A stretch of 59,079 nucleotides of DNA from Trueperaceae bacterium (GTDB lineage Bacteria > Deinococcota > Deinococci > Deinococcales > Trueperaceae), in assembly GCA_020431825.1 (NCBI GenBank), contig JAGQHN010000012.1, forward strand, positions 8,069-67,147. Direction: 5' to 3'. Positions 34,219-42,841 of the stretch are shown piece after piece; position 1 is the stretch's first letter; each line of letters starts with the position of its first letter. The notes under the pieces were generated by a model. That model saw only the letters and a list, made by a program, of their open reading frames with translations. It did no database searches and was not told the origin of the DNA. A program made the translations under genes and the position numbers.

Positions 34219-35055
34219 CTAAGGGGTGGTAAGTTGTCTTAGGGTATAGGTCAGGTAAGCATCTCGGCTCATAAGCTCTACTGTAAGACCATAATTACTA
34301 CGTTTATCCAGCTGAGCAGCTATGGCCTGATCGTTTAAATCTCCCTGATGCTTCCACTCAGCTTTGGCTAGCTCGAGCCTCTCACCTGCCAGATTGGCTG
34401 GACCATAGAGGTAAAGCGTTAGGCCATCAAGCTCTGAGTCCTGTAATACCAAATCTAAAAGAATAGACCGGGTTAAGGGAGCAATTTGCTCATAGCCCGG
34501 TATTTCAGGCAAGCTCACATAATCAATTCTGCGTTTAATAACCCAGAAAGAACTGTCCCTGCTATCAATCACGGTGTAGCTTGGGGAAAGATTGGCACTG
34601 ATAGTGTTTTGAGGCGAATTGGGCGTAGAAAGAGAAATGGGTAAACGAAACGCAGGATTGCGGCTCAAAAAGCTAAACCCTAACAAGGCTACAGACAAAG
34701 CAGCTAACGTAATGCCCAAAAAAGCGGCGAGCATTGGGAGCTTTGGTTCTGCTTTTGGCTCGAGCAAAACATCTTTGCCAAGCTTCAGTGGCGTGCTTAG
34801 AGCGGTGCTTGTACTTTCAGAACCTAGGCTCAGCTGGGCTTTAACCAGCTTTACCTTAAGACCGTACGATTCAAAAAGTTTGACAAACTGATTGGCCTTT
34901 TCAAGACTTGTGCTTCTGGCTAGCCGACTGCCTTTAAGTAGCAGTTTATAGAGCTCATAGGTGCTTTGACCTGTACGTAAATGAAGAGCCATAGCGACTT
35001 CGGCTGCTTTGGGAGCAGGTATCAGGTCGGCCATTTCAACGACATACAAATCCAT
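34219..35055 (-). CDS. Membrane-anchored protein of unknown function
   Basis: The 278-residue protein has a cytoplasmic N-terminal part of about 105 residues (VEMADLIPAPKAAEVAMALH, then YELYKLLLKGSRLARS and LFESYGLKVKLVKAQ) that looks like a small ligand- or peptide-binding alpha/beta fold. One transmembrane helix follows near 108-130 (LAAFLGITLAALSVALLGFSF, core LGITLAALSVALLGF), then an external domain of about 145 residues with YTVIDSRDSSFWVIKRR. I cannot name a family. The gap to the next gene (35056-35346) holds nothing I recognise apart from one CTCGAG copy near 35093. Confidence 0.65.
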   Translation of the reverse strand: MDLYVVEMADLIPAPKAAEVAMALHLRTGQSTYELYKLLLKGSRLARSTSLEKANQFVKLFESYGLKVKLVKAQLSLGSESTSTALSTPLKLGKDVLLEPKAEPKLPMLAAFLGITLAALSVALLGFSFLSRNPAFRLPISLSTPNSPQNTISANLSPSYTVIDSRDSSFWVIKRRIDYVSLPEIPGYEQIAPLTRSILLDLVLQDSELDGLTLYLYGPANLAGERLELAKAEWKHQGDLNDQAIAAQLDKRSNYGLTVELMSRDAYLTYTLRQLTTP

Positions 35056-35346
35056 TGCTAGAGGTGCTCCTGGTTATGAGGGATATAAAAGGCTCGAGGC
35101 TTATTCGGCCTTACAGCAATCAACATACTGATGATAGAGATAGCATTTCAAGATTAGAATATTTGGATAGTTTAAGGACATAGACAGTCACCTCTCCAGG
35201 ACTCAGGTGCTCATTGTAGCACTTGCCGAGCAGTTTTGAGGCTTGCCAAAATGTGAAGTCGCAGACTTGAAAAAGCTAACAGACAAAGCTGGTGTGGGGG
35301 CGTAGAGTTGAGCAACTTAGTGAGGGTAACTAGTTTTGAGGTGAGG

Positions 35347-36399
35347 ATGGCTGACATTAGTTTTTTCAATCAGGCTAAGCTGCTTATTGTAGACGATGAG
35401 CAGGTCAACCTGATTTTGTTAGAACGAATTTTAAGAGATTGTGGTTTTCAGAACATGCTTACGGCGCAAAGCGCCGAGGAAGCCCAGGATTTGCTTGACT
35501 CGAGTTTTGACCTGGTCATTACCGACCACCGTATGAAGAAAATTACCGGACTCGAGTTTATAAAATTTATTAGAGAAACTCTGGGTGATGATCTGCCTGT
35601 TTTACTGGCAAGTTCAGAACTCAGCCTTGATCTGGAGCAAACTGCGCTAGATCTAGGGGCAAATGATTTTCTCCCAAAGCCGTTTAGAGCTCCAAGGGTA
35701 AGAGCACGCGTAACCAACTCTTTGCGGCACCGGCAGGTGCGTCAGCAACTGAACAGCCAGATTGCCCAGTTTGACTTGGAGTTGCGCAAACGCACCAAAG
35801 CCCTGCAACAAGCTCACCTGGAGGCACTCGAGCGTCTGGCTTTAGCAGCAGAATACCGTGACTATATGACAGGTAGACATACGCACAGAGTAGGTCTTTT
35901 GTCTGCTCGTATTGCCGGAGAGCTTGGTCTGCCCGAAATTGAAATCGATCTCATACGCCGGGCTGCGCCGCTGCACGATGTAGGCAAGATTGGTATTCCG
36001 GATAGTATTTTGCTGAAGCCGGGCAAACTGACTTCGCAAGAATATGAGGTTATGAAAACCCATGTGCAGTTGGGCTTAAAGTTGCTTTCGCCCAATACCT
36101 CGAGGCTAGTCCGCATGGCGAAACTGATCGCCCTGACCCATCATGAACGCTGGGATGGTAGCGGCTATCCGCGAGGACTTATAGGGCAAGACATTCCACT
36201 GGTTGGGCAAATTGTGGCGATTGCCGATGTCTACGATGCGCTGGTAAGCAAGCGGCCCTATAAACATGCCTGGAAGACGGATGAAGCGATTGATGAAATT
36301 AAAACCTACCGAGGCACCTGGTTTGCTCCAGAAGTCGTTGATGCCTTTTTAACGGTGGCAGATTTTAATGACAGTAGTACTAGCGCCATTCAGTCTTGA
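35347..36399 (+). CDS. Response regulator with HD-GYP domain
   Basis: The 350-residue protein joins a receiver domain (LLIVDDEQVN near 12, phospho-acceptor Asp in LVITDHRMKK near 55, K in LPKPFRAP) through a coiled-coil linker to an HD-GYP domain. The latter has GRHTHRVGLLSARIA near 177, HDVGKIGIPD near 210, HHERWDGSGYPRGL near 265 and IADVYDAL. HD-GYP proteins usually hydrolyse cyclic di-GMP, and the HHE/HD metal residues are intact. The ATG at 35347 fits the GAGGTG ribosome site. No partner kinase is adjacent. Confidence 0.93.
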   Translation: MADISFFNQAKLLIVDDEQVNLILLERILRDCGFQNMLTAQSAEEAQDLLDSSFDLVITDHRMKKITGLEFIKFIRETLGDDLPVLLASSELSLDLEQTALDLGANDFLPKPFRAPRVRARVTNSLRHRQVRQQLNSQIAQFDLELRKRTKALQQAHLEALERLALAAEYRDYMTGRHTHRVGLLSARIAGELGLPEIEIDLIRRAAPLHDVGKIGIPDSILLKPGKLTSQEYEVMKTHVQLGLKLLSPNTSRLVRMAKLIALTHHERWDGSGYPRGLIGQDIPLVGQIVAIADVYDALVSKRPYKHAWKTDEAIDEIKTYRGTWFAPEVVDAFLTVADFNDSSTSAIQS

Positions 36400-36420
36400 C
36401 TAAGTGCTTAGACTTTTTTA

Positions 36421-36444
36421 GGCCAGCAACTGGGCTGGCCTTTT
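36421..36444. terminator. Rho-independent terminator after HD-GYP gene
   Basis: GGCCAGC at 36421-36427 pairs with GCTGGCC at 36434-36440, followed by TTTT. A run of T also precedes the stem, so it could work in both directions. Confidence 0.85.
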
Positions 36445-36600
36445 ACTTTTGTTGTGCTGAAATAAGCAATTATGCCCACTAATAACCGATAAGCCCATCT
36501 AAAATAAAAGCTAAAGATTACTGATCCGATAACAAGATTCATAAGCTAAATGCCTCTTTGGTCAATTAGCGCTGTTGGCGTAACATCGTAAGCTTAGACC

Positions 36601-36629
36601 TTGCGAGCTGTTAGAGCAGCCTCTACAGT
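36601..36629 (+). promoter_or_regulatory. Leaderless promoter of sirtuin gene
   Basis: TTGCGA at 36601-36606, an exact 17-base spacer and TACAGT at 36624-36629 are followed six bases later by the GTG start at 36636. No Shine-Dalgarno sequence is present. This is the cleanest leaderless promoter in the window. Confidence 0.7.
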
Positions 36630-36635
36630 AAATCC

Positions 36636-37466
36636 GTGATCGTTTCACTGGCTGCTGAGGTAAAAGAACTGGCGTCTCTTATTCAAGCTCATAAGACCCT
36701 GGTCTTAACGGGTGCTGGGATGAGTACAGAATCAGGTATACCTGATTACCGGGGGCCAGAAAGTATAAAAAAGACACGTAATCCTATTCGCTATCAGCAA
36801 TTCCTTGCCAGCCATGAGGCGCGGCAGCGCTACTGGGCAAGGAGCATGCGAGGCTGGCCAGTTATGGCAAGGGCTGTGCCAAATGAGGGGCACCGGGCTC
36901 TGACTGAGCTTGAACAAAAAGCAGCGGTTGTGGCGGTTATGACCCAAAATGTTGATGGGCTGCATCAAAAGGCAGGTAGTGAGAAGGTGCTCGAGCTTCA
37001 TGGGGGACTGAGTCGGGTGGTATGTCTGGACTGTGGTTGGCTCGAGCCCAGAGAACGACTGCACCGCCGTCTGGCGCACCTCAACCCAGACTTTGGTGCA
37101 CAGCTAAGTGAGATAGCACCAGATGGTGACGCCGAGATTTCAGAAGACTTAATAAAAGATTTTCAAGTGGCAAAGTGCCTAAGTTGCGGGGGCATCTTAA
37201 AGCCAGATGTGGTCTTTTTCGGCGAAAATGTTCCTGCTAACAGGCTCGAGCAAGCCTGGCAGTATTTTGCAGATGCAGATTTGCTGCTGGTACTGGGCTC
37301 ATCTTTAACGGTTTTTTCAGGCTACCGTTTTGCCGTTAAGGCCGCACAAGAAAAAAAACCGCTCCTTATCATTAATCAAGGTGAGACCCGGGCTGATGGG
37401 CTGGCAAGTCTTAAGCTCGAGCAGCGCTTAGGCCCGCTTCTGAGTGACTTGGCTGACTTGCTATAG
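36636..37466 (+). CDS. cobB: NAD-dependent protein deacylase (sirtuin)
   Basis: The 276-residue SIR2 protein has GAGMSTESGIPDYRG near 27, VMTQNVDGLHQKAG near 103 and the catalytic His in VLELHGGLSRVVC near 121. Two zinc Cys pairs lie in CLDC and CLSCGG, and GILKPDVVFFGENVP and LGSSLTVFSGYRF bind NAD. It removes acyl groups from lysines, releasing nicotinamide. It starts with GTG and is probably leaderless. There is an insert of about 40 residues between the two zinc pairs. Confidence 0.94.
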   Translation: MIVSLAAEVKELASLIQAHKTLVLTGAGMSTESGIPDYRGPESIKKTRNPIRYQQFLASHEARQRYWARSMRGWPVMARAVPNEGHRALTELEQKAAVVAVMTQNVDGLHQKAGSEKVLELHGGLSRVVCLDCGWLEPRERLHRRLAHLNPDFGAQLSEIAPDGDAEISEDLIKDFQVAKCLSCGGILKPDVVFFGENVPANRLEQAWQYFADADLLLVLGSSLTVFSGYRFAVKAAQEKKPLLIINQGETRADGLASLKLEQRLGPLLSDLADLL

Positions 37467-37603
37467 GTTTTCCCTGGTTTACATGATTCGGAAAGCACAG
37501 GTTTTCGGGCATTACCCTTGCACGGCTCTGACTAAAAGGGTTTAATAAACTACAGGACATATCATTTTAAGGTCAGACAGATGACCTCTTTTAAGGAGAC
37601 CCT

Positions 37604-38434
37604 ATGTCAAGCCCTCATCATTTGAAAGCTCGAGGCAGTCAGCTTAAGTTTAATGTCACTCCCGAATCAGTTGGTTGGAACTACCTGGGTTATCAGGTTG
37701 TAAAACTAAAAGCAGGAGAATCCTACACCTTTGATACAAGGGGCAACGAGGCTGCTCTTGTGCCGCTTTATGGTGAGGCCAGTCTGGCAGCTGGAGGACA
37801 AAGCTTTGAGGTAAGCCGCAAGGGTGTTTTTGTAGAAAAGCCCCATGTGCTTTATGCTCCTCCAGAGAATGTGATTGCAGTAACAGCCAAAACAGATACA
37901 GAATTTGCCATTGGCACGGCGCCAGCCGAAGGAAAATACCCGGTACGTTTGTTTAAGCCTGAGGAGATGCGCGTTGAAGTGCGTGGGGGCGGAGCTGCTG
38001 TGCGCGAAGTGCATCATATTTTGTCTCACCCTTTGCCAGCAGAGCGGCTTATTCTTTTTGAAGTTTACATTCCTGGCGGGATGTGGTCGGGCTGGCCGCC
38101 TCACTGTCATGATGGTCACCTGGATAGCCCCTATCTGGAAGAAACCTACCATTTCCAGTTTGACAAGCCTGCAGGTTTTGGTCTTCACCGCAATTACAAC
38201 AACGAAAAAGGCTTTGATGAAGTTTTTAGTGTTTATAGCGATGATCTGGTTCTGGTTACTCAGGGCTATCACCCTGTGGCGGCAGCGCCCGGCAGCACCA
38301 TGTACTTTTTAAATTATCTGGCAGGGGAGCTTATCAGTGAAGATAGAGGGATAACCCCCGTTGATGACCCTGAACATGCCTGGATTAAAGATAACTGGGA
38401 TGCTTATAAGGTGAATTTGCCTTTAATGGACTAA
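37604..38434 (+). CDS. iolB: 5-deoxy-glucuronate isomerase
   Basis: IolB converts 5-deoxy-D-glucuronate to 5-dehydro-2-deoxy-D-gluconate in myo-inositol breakdown. The 276-residue bicupin has the family's metal-site segment WPPHCHDGHLDS near 166 and EETYHFQFDKPAGFGLHRNY (20 residues) near 182, with QGYHPVAAAPG near 224. AAGGAG lies before the ATG. No other inositol gene is in the window, so it is an orphan here; the rest of the pathway may be elsewhere. Confidence 0.93.
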   Translation: MSSPHHLKARGSQLKFNVTPESVGWNYLGYQVVKLKAGESYTFDTRGNEAALVPLYGEASLAAGGQSFEVSRKGVFVEKPHVLYAPPENVIAVTAKTDTEFAIGTAPAEGKYPVRLFKPEEMRVEVRGGGAAVREVHHILSHPLPAERLILFEVYIPGGMWSGWPPHCHDGHLDSPYLEETYHFQFDKPAGFGLHRNYNNEKGFDEVFSVYSDDLVLVTQGYHPVAAAPGSTMYFLNYLAGELISEDRGITPVDDPEHAWIKDNWDAYKVNLPLMD

Positions 38435-38452
38435 AACATATTTAATCATGAG

Positions 38453-38521
38453 GGCTCGAGCACTTTTATTTCTGAGGCAGTTTATTCTCAGGTTTTATCA
38501 ACTGTTGTAGGGGCTCGAGCC
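38453..38521. repeat. Pair of GGCTCGAGC motifs in the iolB downstream region
   Basis: GGCTCGAGC at 38453-38461 and GGCTCGAGCC at 38512-38521 flank 50 bases that hold a weak CTGAG/CTCAG hairpin followed by TTTT. As each copy is self-complementary, the two could also pair with each other. Confidence 0.6.
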
Positions 38522-38571
38522 TTCCTGGTATACAGTTTTTCCAATTTTTCCCATGAAAATGATTAGCTTTT

Positions 38572-39639
38572 ATGGCCTATTACTCTCTTCTTTGCTATGT
38601 TGAAGGGACATTTTTCTTACCGATTTTTCAGATTGGGCTATGGTTAAATCAGCATATGCCCTTTCGCATCAAAGTCTCCTTGGCTGTCCTGCTTAGCTTA
38701 CTGACCTTGCTTTTTGTTGGCCCGCTTATAACCACAGTTCCGCCCCTGGAAAATACGGTTAGTGCAGTTTCCCTAGCTGATGCTGATAGTAAGTTTATTG
38801 ATCTGGGTGATCTTAATGTGCACTATAAAACTGCAGGTGACCCGGCTGCGGACCATGTTTTTATCTTGATTCATGGCTTTGGGTCTTCGCTTTACACCTG
38901 GCACAAGCTGATGCCTGCTTTAGCTGAGCAAGGTTATGTGCTGGCTTTTGACCGCATTGCTTTTGGGCTAACCGAGCGTCCTATGCGTGGTGACTGGACA
39001 GGGGAGAGCCCTTACAGTGACGGTGCGCAGCGTGAGCAGTTAGTCGAGCTTATGACCGCTCTGGGTATTGATAAAGCTGTGCTACTTGGTCATTCCTCGG
39101 GTGGGGCTCTGGCAGCCGAGTTTGCCCTCGAGTATCCTGACAAGGTTGAAGCCCTGGTGCTTTTTGATCCTGCGGTGTTTCGTACAGGTGGCGCCCCTGC
39201 CTGGTCAAGATTTCTTCTTCATACACCCCAGTTAAATCGTATTGGTCCCCTGATTATGCGGCAGTTTGGCGGTGAGCCCGGGCAGAATTTCCTTAAGTCA
39301 GCCTGGTATGACCCTGAAAAATTAAGCGATGACGATAGGGCGGCCTATCAGGAAACCCTGTCAGTACATGACTGGGATAAAGCCCTCTGGGAGCTTTCTA
39401 AGGCCAATCAAAATACGAACCTCAGCAAGCAACTTGGGGCTATAGAACAGCCTGTTTTGCTTATCTCAGGTGAGGAAGACAAAGTTGTACCTCTCGACTA
39501 TACGCAGCGTCTCGCTGATGAGCTGGGACAGGCCGAGTTAGAAACCTTCAGTGCCTGTGGACATATACCTCAGGAAGAATGTCCTGATCGGGTTATACCC
39601 GCTGTTCTGGCTTGGCTAAACACCACACTCGAGCCCTAA
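38572..39639 (+). CDS. Membrane-anchored alpha/beta hydrolase
   Basis: The 355-residue protein has one or two hydrophobic N-terminal segments (about 7-25 and 36-55) and then a hydrolase fold from about 75. The oxyanion loop is LIHGFGSSLYTWHKL near 100, the nucleophile Ser is in LLGHSSGGALAAEF near 175, and the charge-relay residues are in LISGEEDKVVP near 305 and ACGHIPQEE near 333. The catalytic part probably sits outside the membrane. No ribosome site is clear; an internal ATG at 38656 is the alternative start. The substrate is unknown. Confidence 0.85.
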   Translation: MAYYSLLCYVEGTFFLPIFQIGLWLNQHMPFRIKVSLAVLLSLLTLLFVGPLITTVPPLENTVSAVSLADADSKFIDLGDLNVHYKTAGDPAADHVFILIHGFGSSLYTWHKLMPALAEQGYVLAFDRIAFGLTERPMRGDWTGESPYSDGAQREQLVELMTALGIDKAVLLGHSSGGALAAEFALEYPDKVEALVLFDPAVFRTGGAPAWSRFLLHTPQLNRIGPLIMRQFGGEPGQNFLKSAWYDPEKLSDDDRAAYQETLSVHDWDKALWELSKANQNTNLSKQLGAIEQPVLLISGEEDKVVPLDYTQRLADELGQAELETFSACGHIPQEECPDRVIPAVLAWLNTTLEP

Positions 39640-39705
39640 TAGATAAATTACAAATTGTGTACTCTTTCATAAATTCGGTATCACATTTGTGTTGAATGGT
39701 TCTCT

Positions 39706-39733
39706 TTGAAACCGTTTGCAGCAATGATAGACT
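39706..39733 (+). promoter_or_regulatory. Leaderless promoter of phosphoesterase-like gene
   Basis: TTGAAA at 39706-39711, a 16-base spacer and TAGACT at 39728-39733 lie six bases before the GTG at 39740. A CACA/TGTG inverted repeat lies just upstream near 39683-39691. Confidence 0.6.
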
Positions 39734-39739
39734 TAAGGT

Positions 39740-40459
39740 GTGGTAATAGGCATCATCAGTGACGTTCATGCGAATGTTATTGCCCTAGAGGCCGTGTTAG
39801 ACGAATTAAAACGACAGGGTGCAGATACTATCCTATGTCTTGGTGACCTGGTTGGTTATGGGCCATCTCCCAATGAAACCCTGGATTTGATTCGCTCTGC
39901 GGGCGTTCTATGTACCCTTGGAGCAGCCGATGAACGCATTGCTTTTGACTTTGCGCGCTCGAGTGCGCCAAGGGAAGGCGTTGCTGATACCACACTCGAG
40001 TGGACGCGGACCGTTATAGAACCAAGGCACGTCAATTTCCTAAGAGAATTGCCCGTGCAACTTAGAGTTAGAACCCCTGCGGGGCGCCTGCGCTTTTTCC
40101 ACGGTTCTCCTGAAACACCAACCGAACGGCTTAATTTAAACCAGGACCCCATTACGCTGTCGCGCATGCTCGAGCGTAACCGCTGCTCGATTTTGGCTTG
40201 TGGTGGTTCACACGTACCTTTTTTCCGCAAAGCGCCTAACGGTTGGGTGGTTAATCCAGGTTCTGTCGGTTTATCGCTGAACGGTGAACCTGGAGCAGAT
40301 TATGCCCTGATTCGCTTTAACAGTGCTGGTCAAGCCGAAATTTCTATGGATAAAGTCGAATATGATTTTGCTGCTGTTGCCTTTGACATTATTGCCTGGG
40401 GTTTGCCGCCGATGATTGCAGAAGCGGTGCAGCAGGGCCGCATGCCTACAAAAAGTTAA
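39740..40459 (+). CDS. Metallophosphoesterase-fold protein with altered metal site
   Basis: The 239-residue protein follows YfcE-like phosphoesterases overall: IGIISDVHANVIALEAVL near 3, ILCLGDLVGYGPSPNETLD near 31, FFHGSPETP near 118 and WVVNPGSVGLSLNG near 168. Two expected ligand blocks are changed: GNHD reads GAADE near 61, and GHTH reads GGSH near 153. It therefore lacks the Asn and His of block three and one His of block five. It may bind fewer metals, use another substrate or be inactive. It begins with GTG and is probably leaderless; its end overlaps the convergent TetR gene by four bases. Confidence 0.8.
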   Translation: MVIGIISDVHANVIALEAVLDELKRQGADTILCLGDLVGYGPSPNETLDLIRSAGVLCTLGAADERIAFDFARSSAPREGVADTTLEWTRTVIEPRHVNFLRELPVQLRVRTPAGRLRFFHGSPETPTERLNLNQDPITLSRMLERNRCSILACGGSHVPFFRKAPNGWVVNPGSVGLSLNGEPGADYALIRFNSAGQAEISMDKVEYDFAAVAFDIIAWGLPPMIAEAVQQGRMPTKS

Positions 40460-41127
40460 TCGTTCGGGTACAAGATTTTTATAATTCTTTCGGTATAGGC
40501 CTCGAGCCTTTCATGCAAGATGTCGCCACCGACATAGTGGCTGCTAACTTCACTGAGGCCAAAGACCAGTCCTAAATTGGTCAAAATGAAGAGAAAACAG
40601 CTTTCATGGTCGAGATAAGGCAAGATATCTTTCTGGTGTAAGTGCTCAAAAAAGTGATGGTAGCTGTCGTTAAGCTCTTCAATTTTTTTATAGAGATACG
40701 CCAGGCGTTCGCTGGGTTTGCTACCTTCATGCATGAGCATGCGCATCATTTCAGGTCGCTCTGCTGAGATTCTGGCAAAATTGCGCAGCAACTCTTTATG
40801 AATGGCAATGAGTTTCTTAGGGTCATCCAGATCCTGATTGGAAAGTTGTCCAATCAAAAATCGCTCATTTTTTCCGTAGCTTTCAATCGACTGATCAACC
40901 ACAGCGTAAAACACATCTTCCTTGCTGCCAAAGTGGTGACGAATCAAACCATGCGTCGTTCCTGCTGCTTTAGCTATGTTACGCAGGCTCGAGCCTTCAA
41001 AGCCGTACTTGGCAAATTCACTTAGCGCAGCCGCTAAAATAGCCTCTTTGGTCTTTTCGGCCGCTTCATCAGTCTGGCGTCCACTGCGTTGTTCCACTGC
41101 TTCTGTCATCGTACTGTTTTGCATCAT
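40456..41127 (-). CDS. TetR-family transcriptional regulator
   Basis: The 223-residue protein has an N-terminal helix-turn-helix region (ILAAALSEFAKYGFEGSSLR, 20 residues, then AKAAGTTHGLIRHHFGSKED) and a helical ligand-binding C-terminal domain. It is divergent from the three-gene membrane cassette, and the gap holds two inverted repeats of the size TetR proteins bind. It probably represses that cassette and itself. ATGs at 41127, 41124 and 41109 are all possible; no ribosome site is clear. Confidence 0.9.
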   Translation of the reverse strand: MMQNSTMTEAVEQRSGRQTDEAAEKTKEAILAAALSEFAKYGFEGSSLRNIAKAAGTTHGLIRHHFGSKEDVFYAVVDQSIESYGKNERFLIGQLSNQDLDDPKKLIAIHKELLRNFARISAERPEMMRMLMHEGSKPSERLAYLYKKIEELNDSYHHFFEHLHQKDILPYLDHESCFLFILTNLGLVFGLSEVSSHYVGGDILHERLEAYTERIIKILYPND

Positions 41128-41169
41128 AGCCTATTCGCGGACATCAAACTGTACGACTTTGACGGACAC

Positions 41170-41223
41170 TTGACATTTGCTATCCAGTCGTATAGCATCA
41201 TTATATACTATCCATGCGGATAG
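41170..41223 (+). promoter_or_regulatory. Cassette promoter with paired TetR-type operators
   Basis: TTGACA at 41170-41175 and TAGCAT at 41193-41198 with a 17-base spacer form a good promoter. TGCTAT/ATAGCA arms at 41178-41197 lie within the spacer and -10 box. A second site, CTATCC at 41208-41213 and GGATAG at 41218-41223, covers the transcript start. Both share the half-site GCTATCC, so one dimeric repressor could bind both. Confidence 0.65.
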
Positions 41224-41245
41224 CAAAACGCTTAAGGAGACACTT

Positions 41246-42316
41246 ATGGCCCTTAGTTCTTTGCAGATAGGAAAAACGCAGCCGACGCGTCAAAGCTTAG
41301 CCACAAAACCGCTCAGCACCCTGGCATTTGATTGGGTTTACACGACGCTGCTTCTCTTACTTTCAGCAGGTATTTATATGGACGGCTGGTCGCATATTGA
41401 GTATGGCCCAGACCAGTCGGTTTTTAGTGAATATCATCTTTTGTTTTACAGCAGTCTTGCGGTTATTGGCCTCTGGCTTATCGGCCATGCTTACCGTTAC
41501 CTCAGGCAGGGCTATAACGGACTAAATGCTTTACCTGCAGGCTATCTGGTCTCCTTTTTTGGGGTACTGATCTTTGGCATTGGCGGCGTACTTGATCTGA
41601 CCGGACATAGTTTCTTTGGTTTTGAAGCTGATATGGAAGCGCTGCTTAGCCCTACGCATATGATGCTCTTTATTGGTTGGGCAATGATTGCGGTTGGCCC
41701 TGCCAGAGCTGCCTCTGTGAGGCGGCGCCGGGAAGGCAAAGAGCCAGGCTTGCTAAGCTTTTTACCTGCGCTTATTTCCTGGACTATGGTGGCCAATGTC
41801 TTTGCTTTTGCTGGTATGGCGTATTTTCCTACCGTTAATAATGCCTGGATGCTTGCCGACTGGCGCACCACTGTTGAGTGGTACGGACACTCGCTGGGTG
41901 TTATGGGCACCATGGCGCAATCTGTCCTTATGGTTGGCACGGCGCTCTGGTTAGTGCATAGCTTTAAACTTCCTGGAGGTAGCTTCACTTTCTTTTTTAG
42001 CCTGTTTGCGCTGCTTATGACCATTACCTCTTTTATTCCTGAATTTATTCCGGTCTTTATAGCGACAGGCATTCTTATGGATGTGCTCTACGTCTTGCTT
42101 AAGCCCAGCAGCAAACGTCCGGCTCAGCTCTATAGTTTTGGCTTTGCTCTGCCGCTGGTTTTCTGGAGTCTCTTTTACACCCTGGCAATTCAGACTGGAC
42201 TTAAGGGAGGTGTCTGGTACACCGGTTACATCTGGATGGGAAGTATTTTTGAAGCCGCCATTGTTGGCTTACTGATTGCGCTTTTATCTAATTACTCGAG
42301 CCAGGCAGAGGTTTAA
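41246..42316 (+). CDS. Polytopic membrane protein of TetR-linked cassette
   Basis: The 356-residue protein has about nine transmembrane segments. His and acidic residues cluster in or near them: DGWSHIEYG near 38, FSEYHLLFYSS near 52, LDLTGHSFFGFEADME near 110 and LSPTHMMLFIGW near 128. This pattern suggests a metal or heme site, or a proton path, but I recognise no family. AAGGAGA lies five bases before the ATG at 41246. The two following genes are stop-start coupled to it, so the three products probably form one membrane complex. Confidence 0.75.
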   Translation: MALSSLQIGKTQPTRQSLATKPLSTLAFDWVYTTLLLLLSAGIYMDGWSHIEYGPDQSVFSEYHLLFYSSLAVIGLWLIGHAYRYLRQGYNGLNALPAGYLVSFFGVLIFGIGGVLDLTGHSFFGFEADMEALLSPTHMMLFIGWAMIAVGPARAASVRRRREGKEPGLLSFLPALISWTMVANVFAFAGMAYFPTVNNAWMLADWRTTVEWYGHSLGVMGTMAQSVLMVGTALWLVHSFKLPGGSFTFFFSLFALLMTITSFIPEFIPVFIATGILMDVLYVLLKPSSKRPAQLYSFGFALPLVFWSLFYTLAIQTGLKGGVWYTGYIWMGSIFEAAIVGLLIALLSNYSSQAEV

Positions 42317-42841
42317 GTGTTCAGACGTCTCACCTTACCTTTTTTGCTTCTGGTCAATCTGGCGTTGGCCCATAGTGGTTACACTCAGCTTGTTAAAGAT
42401 GCAGGATGGGCAGGTCACCCGCTCACGGTTCTTGAAGACACCCACTGGCAAAACGGACAGGTGATACTCAGACTGTTCATCAAGCTAGAAGGAGTAGAGG
42501 ACAGCGCGCCTGAGCTTGGCTTAAGCCTCGAGCAAGAGGGCATAAGTCATACACTTAGTAAGCTTGGGCTCAGCACAGATGACGGTAAAACGTTTTATCA
42601 GGCGTACTGGCTCGAGTTTCCTCTTAGCCAAACCGGAGAGGTTCAGGCTGAGCTGACCGCAAGTACCTTTCCAGAACCTTACCACTTCTCTTTTCGAGCA
42701 GCACCTAAAGCCGGGCTCAGCTGGCTCGAGTTTTTGCCCAGCCTGCTTATTATCCTGATTTTTGTAGCGGGTTTTGCCTTACTCTACTTTTCCAAAGATC
42801 AAAGCCAGCATTCTCCCTCATTTAAGAAAGGACTTGCCTGA
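42317..42841 (+). CDS. Exported, C-terminally anchored protein of TetR-linked cassette (FixH/YtkA-like shape)
   Basis: The 174-residue protein has a signal peptide (RRLTLPFLLLVNLALA), a beta-rich external domain (VLEDTHWQNGQVILRLFIKL, then YQAYWLEFPLSQTGEVQAEL) and a C-terminal helix near 135-158 (LEFLPSLLIILIFVAGFALL). The shape is like FixH or YtkA-type proteins linked to copper or cytochrome oxidase assembly, but identity is uncertain. The GTG start follows the upstream TAA directly, with GAGG five bases before it. Confidence 0.7.
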   Translation: MFRRLTLPFLLLVNLALAHSGYTQLVKDAGWAGHPLTVLEDTHWQNGQVILRLFIKLEGVEDSAPELGLSLEQEGISHTLSKLGLSTDDGKTFYQAYWLEFPLSQTGEVQAELTASTFPEPYHFSFRAAPKAGLSWLEFLPSLLIILIFVAGFALLYFSKDQSQHSPSFKKGLA

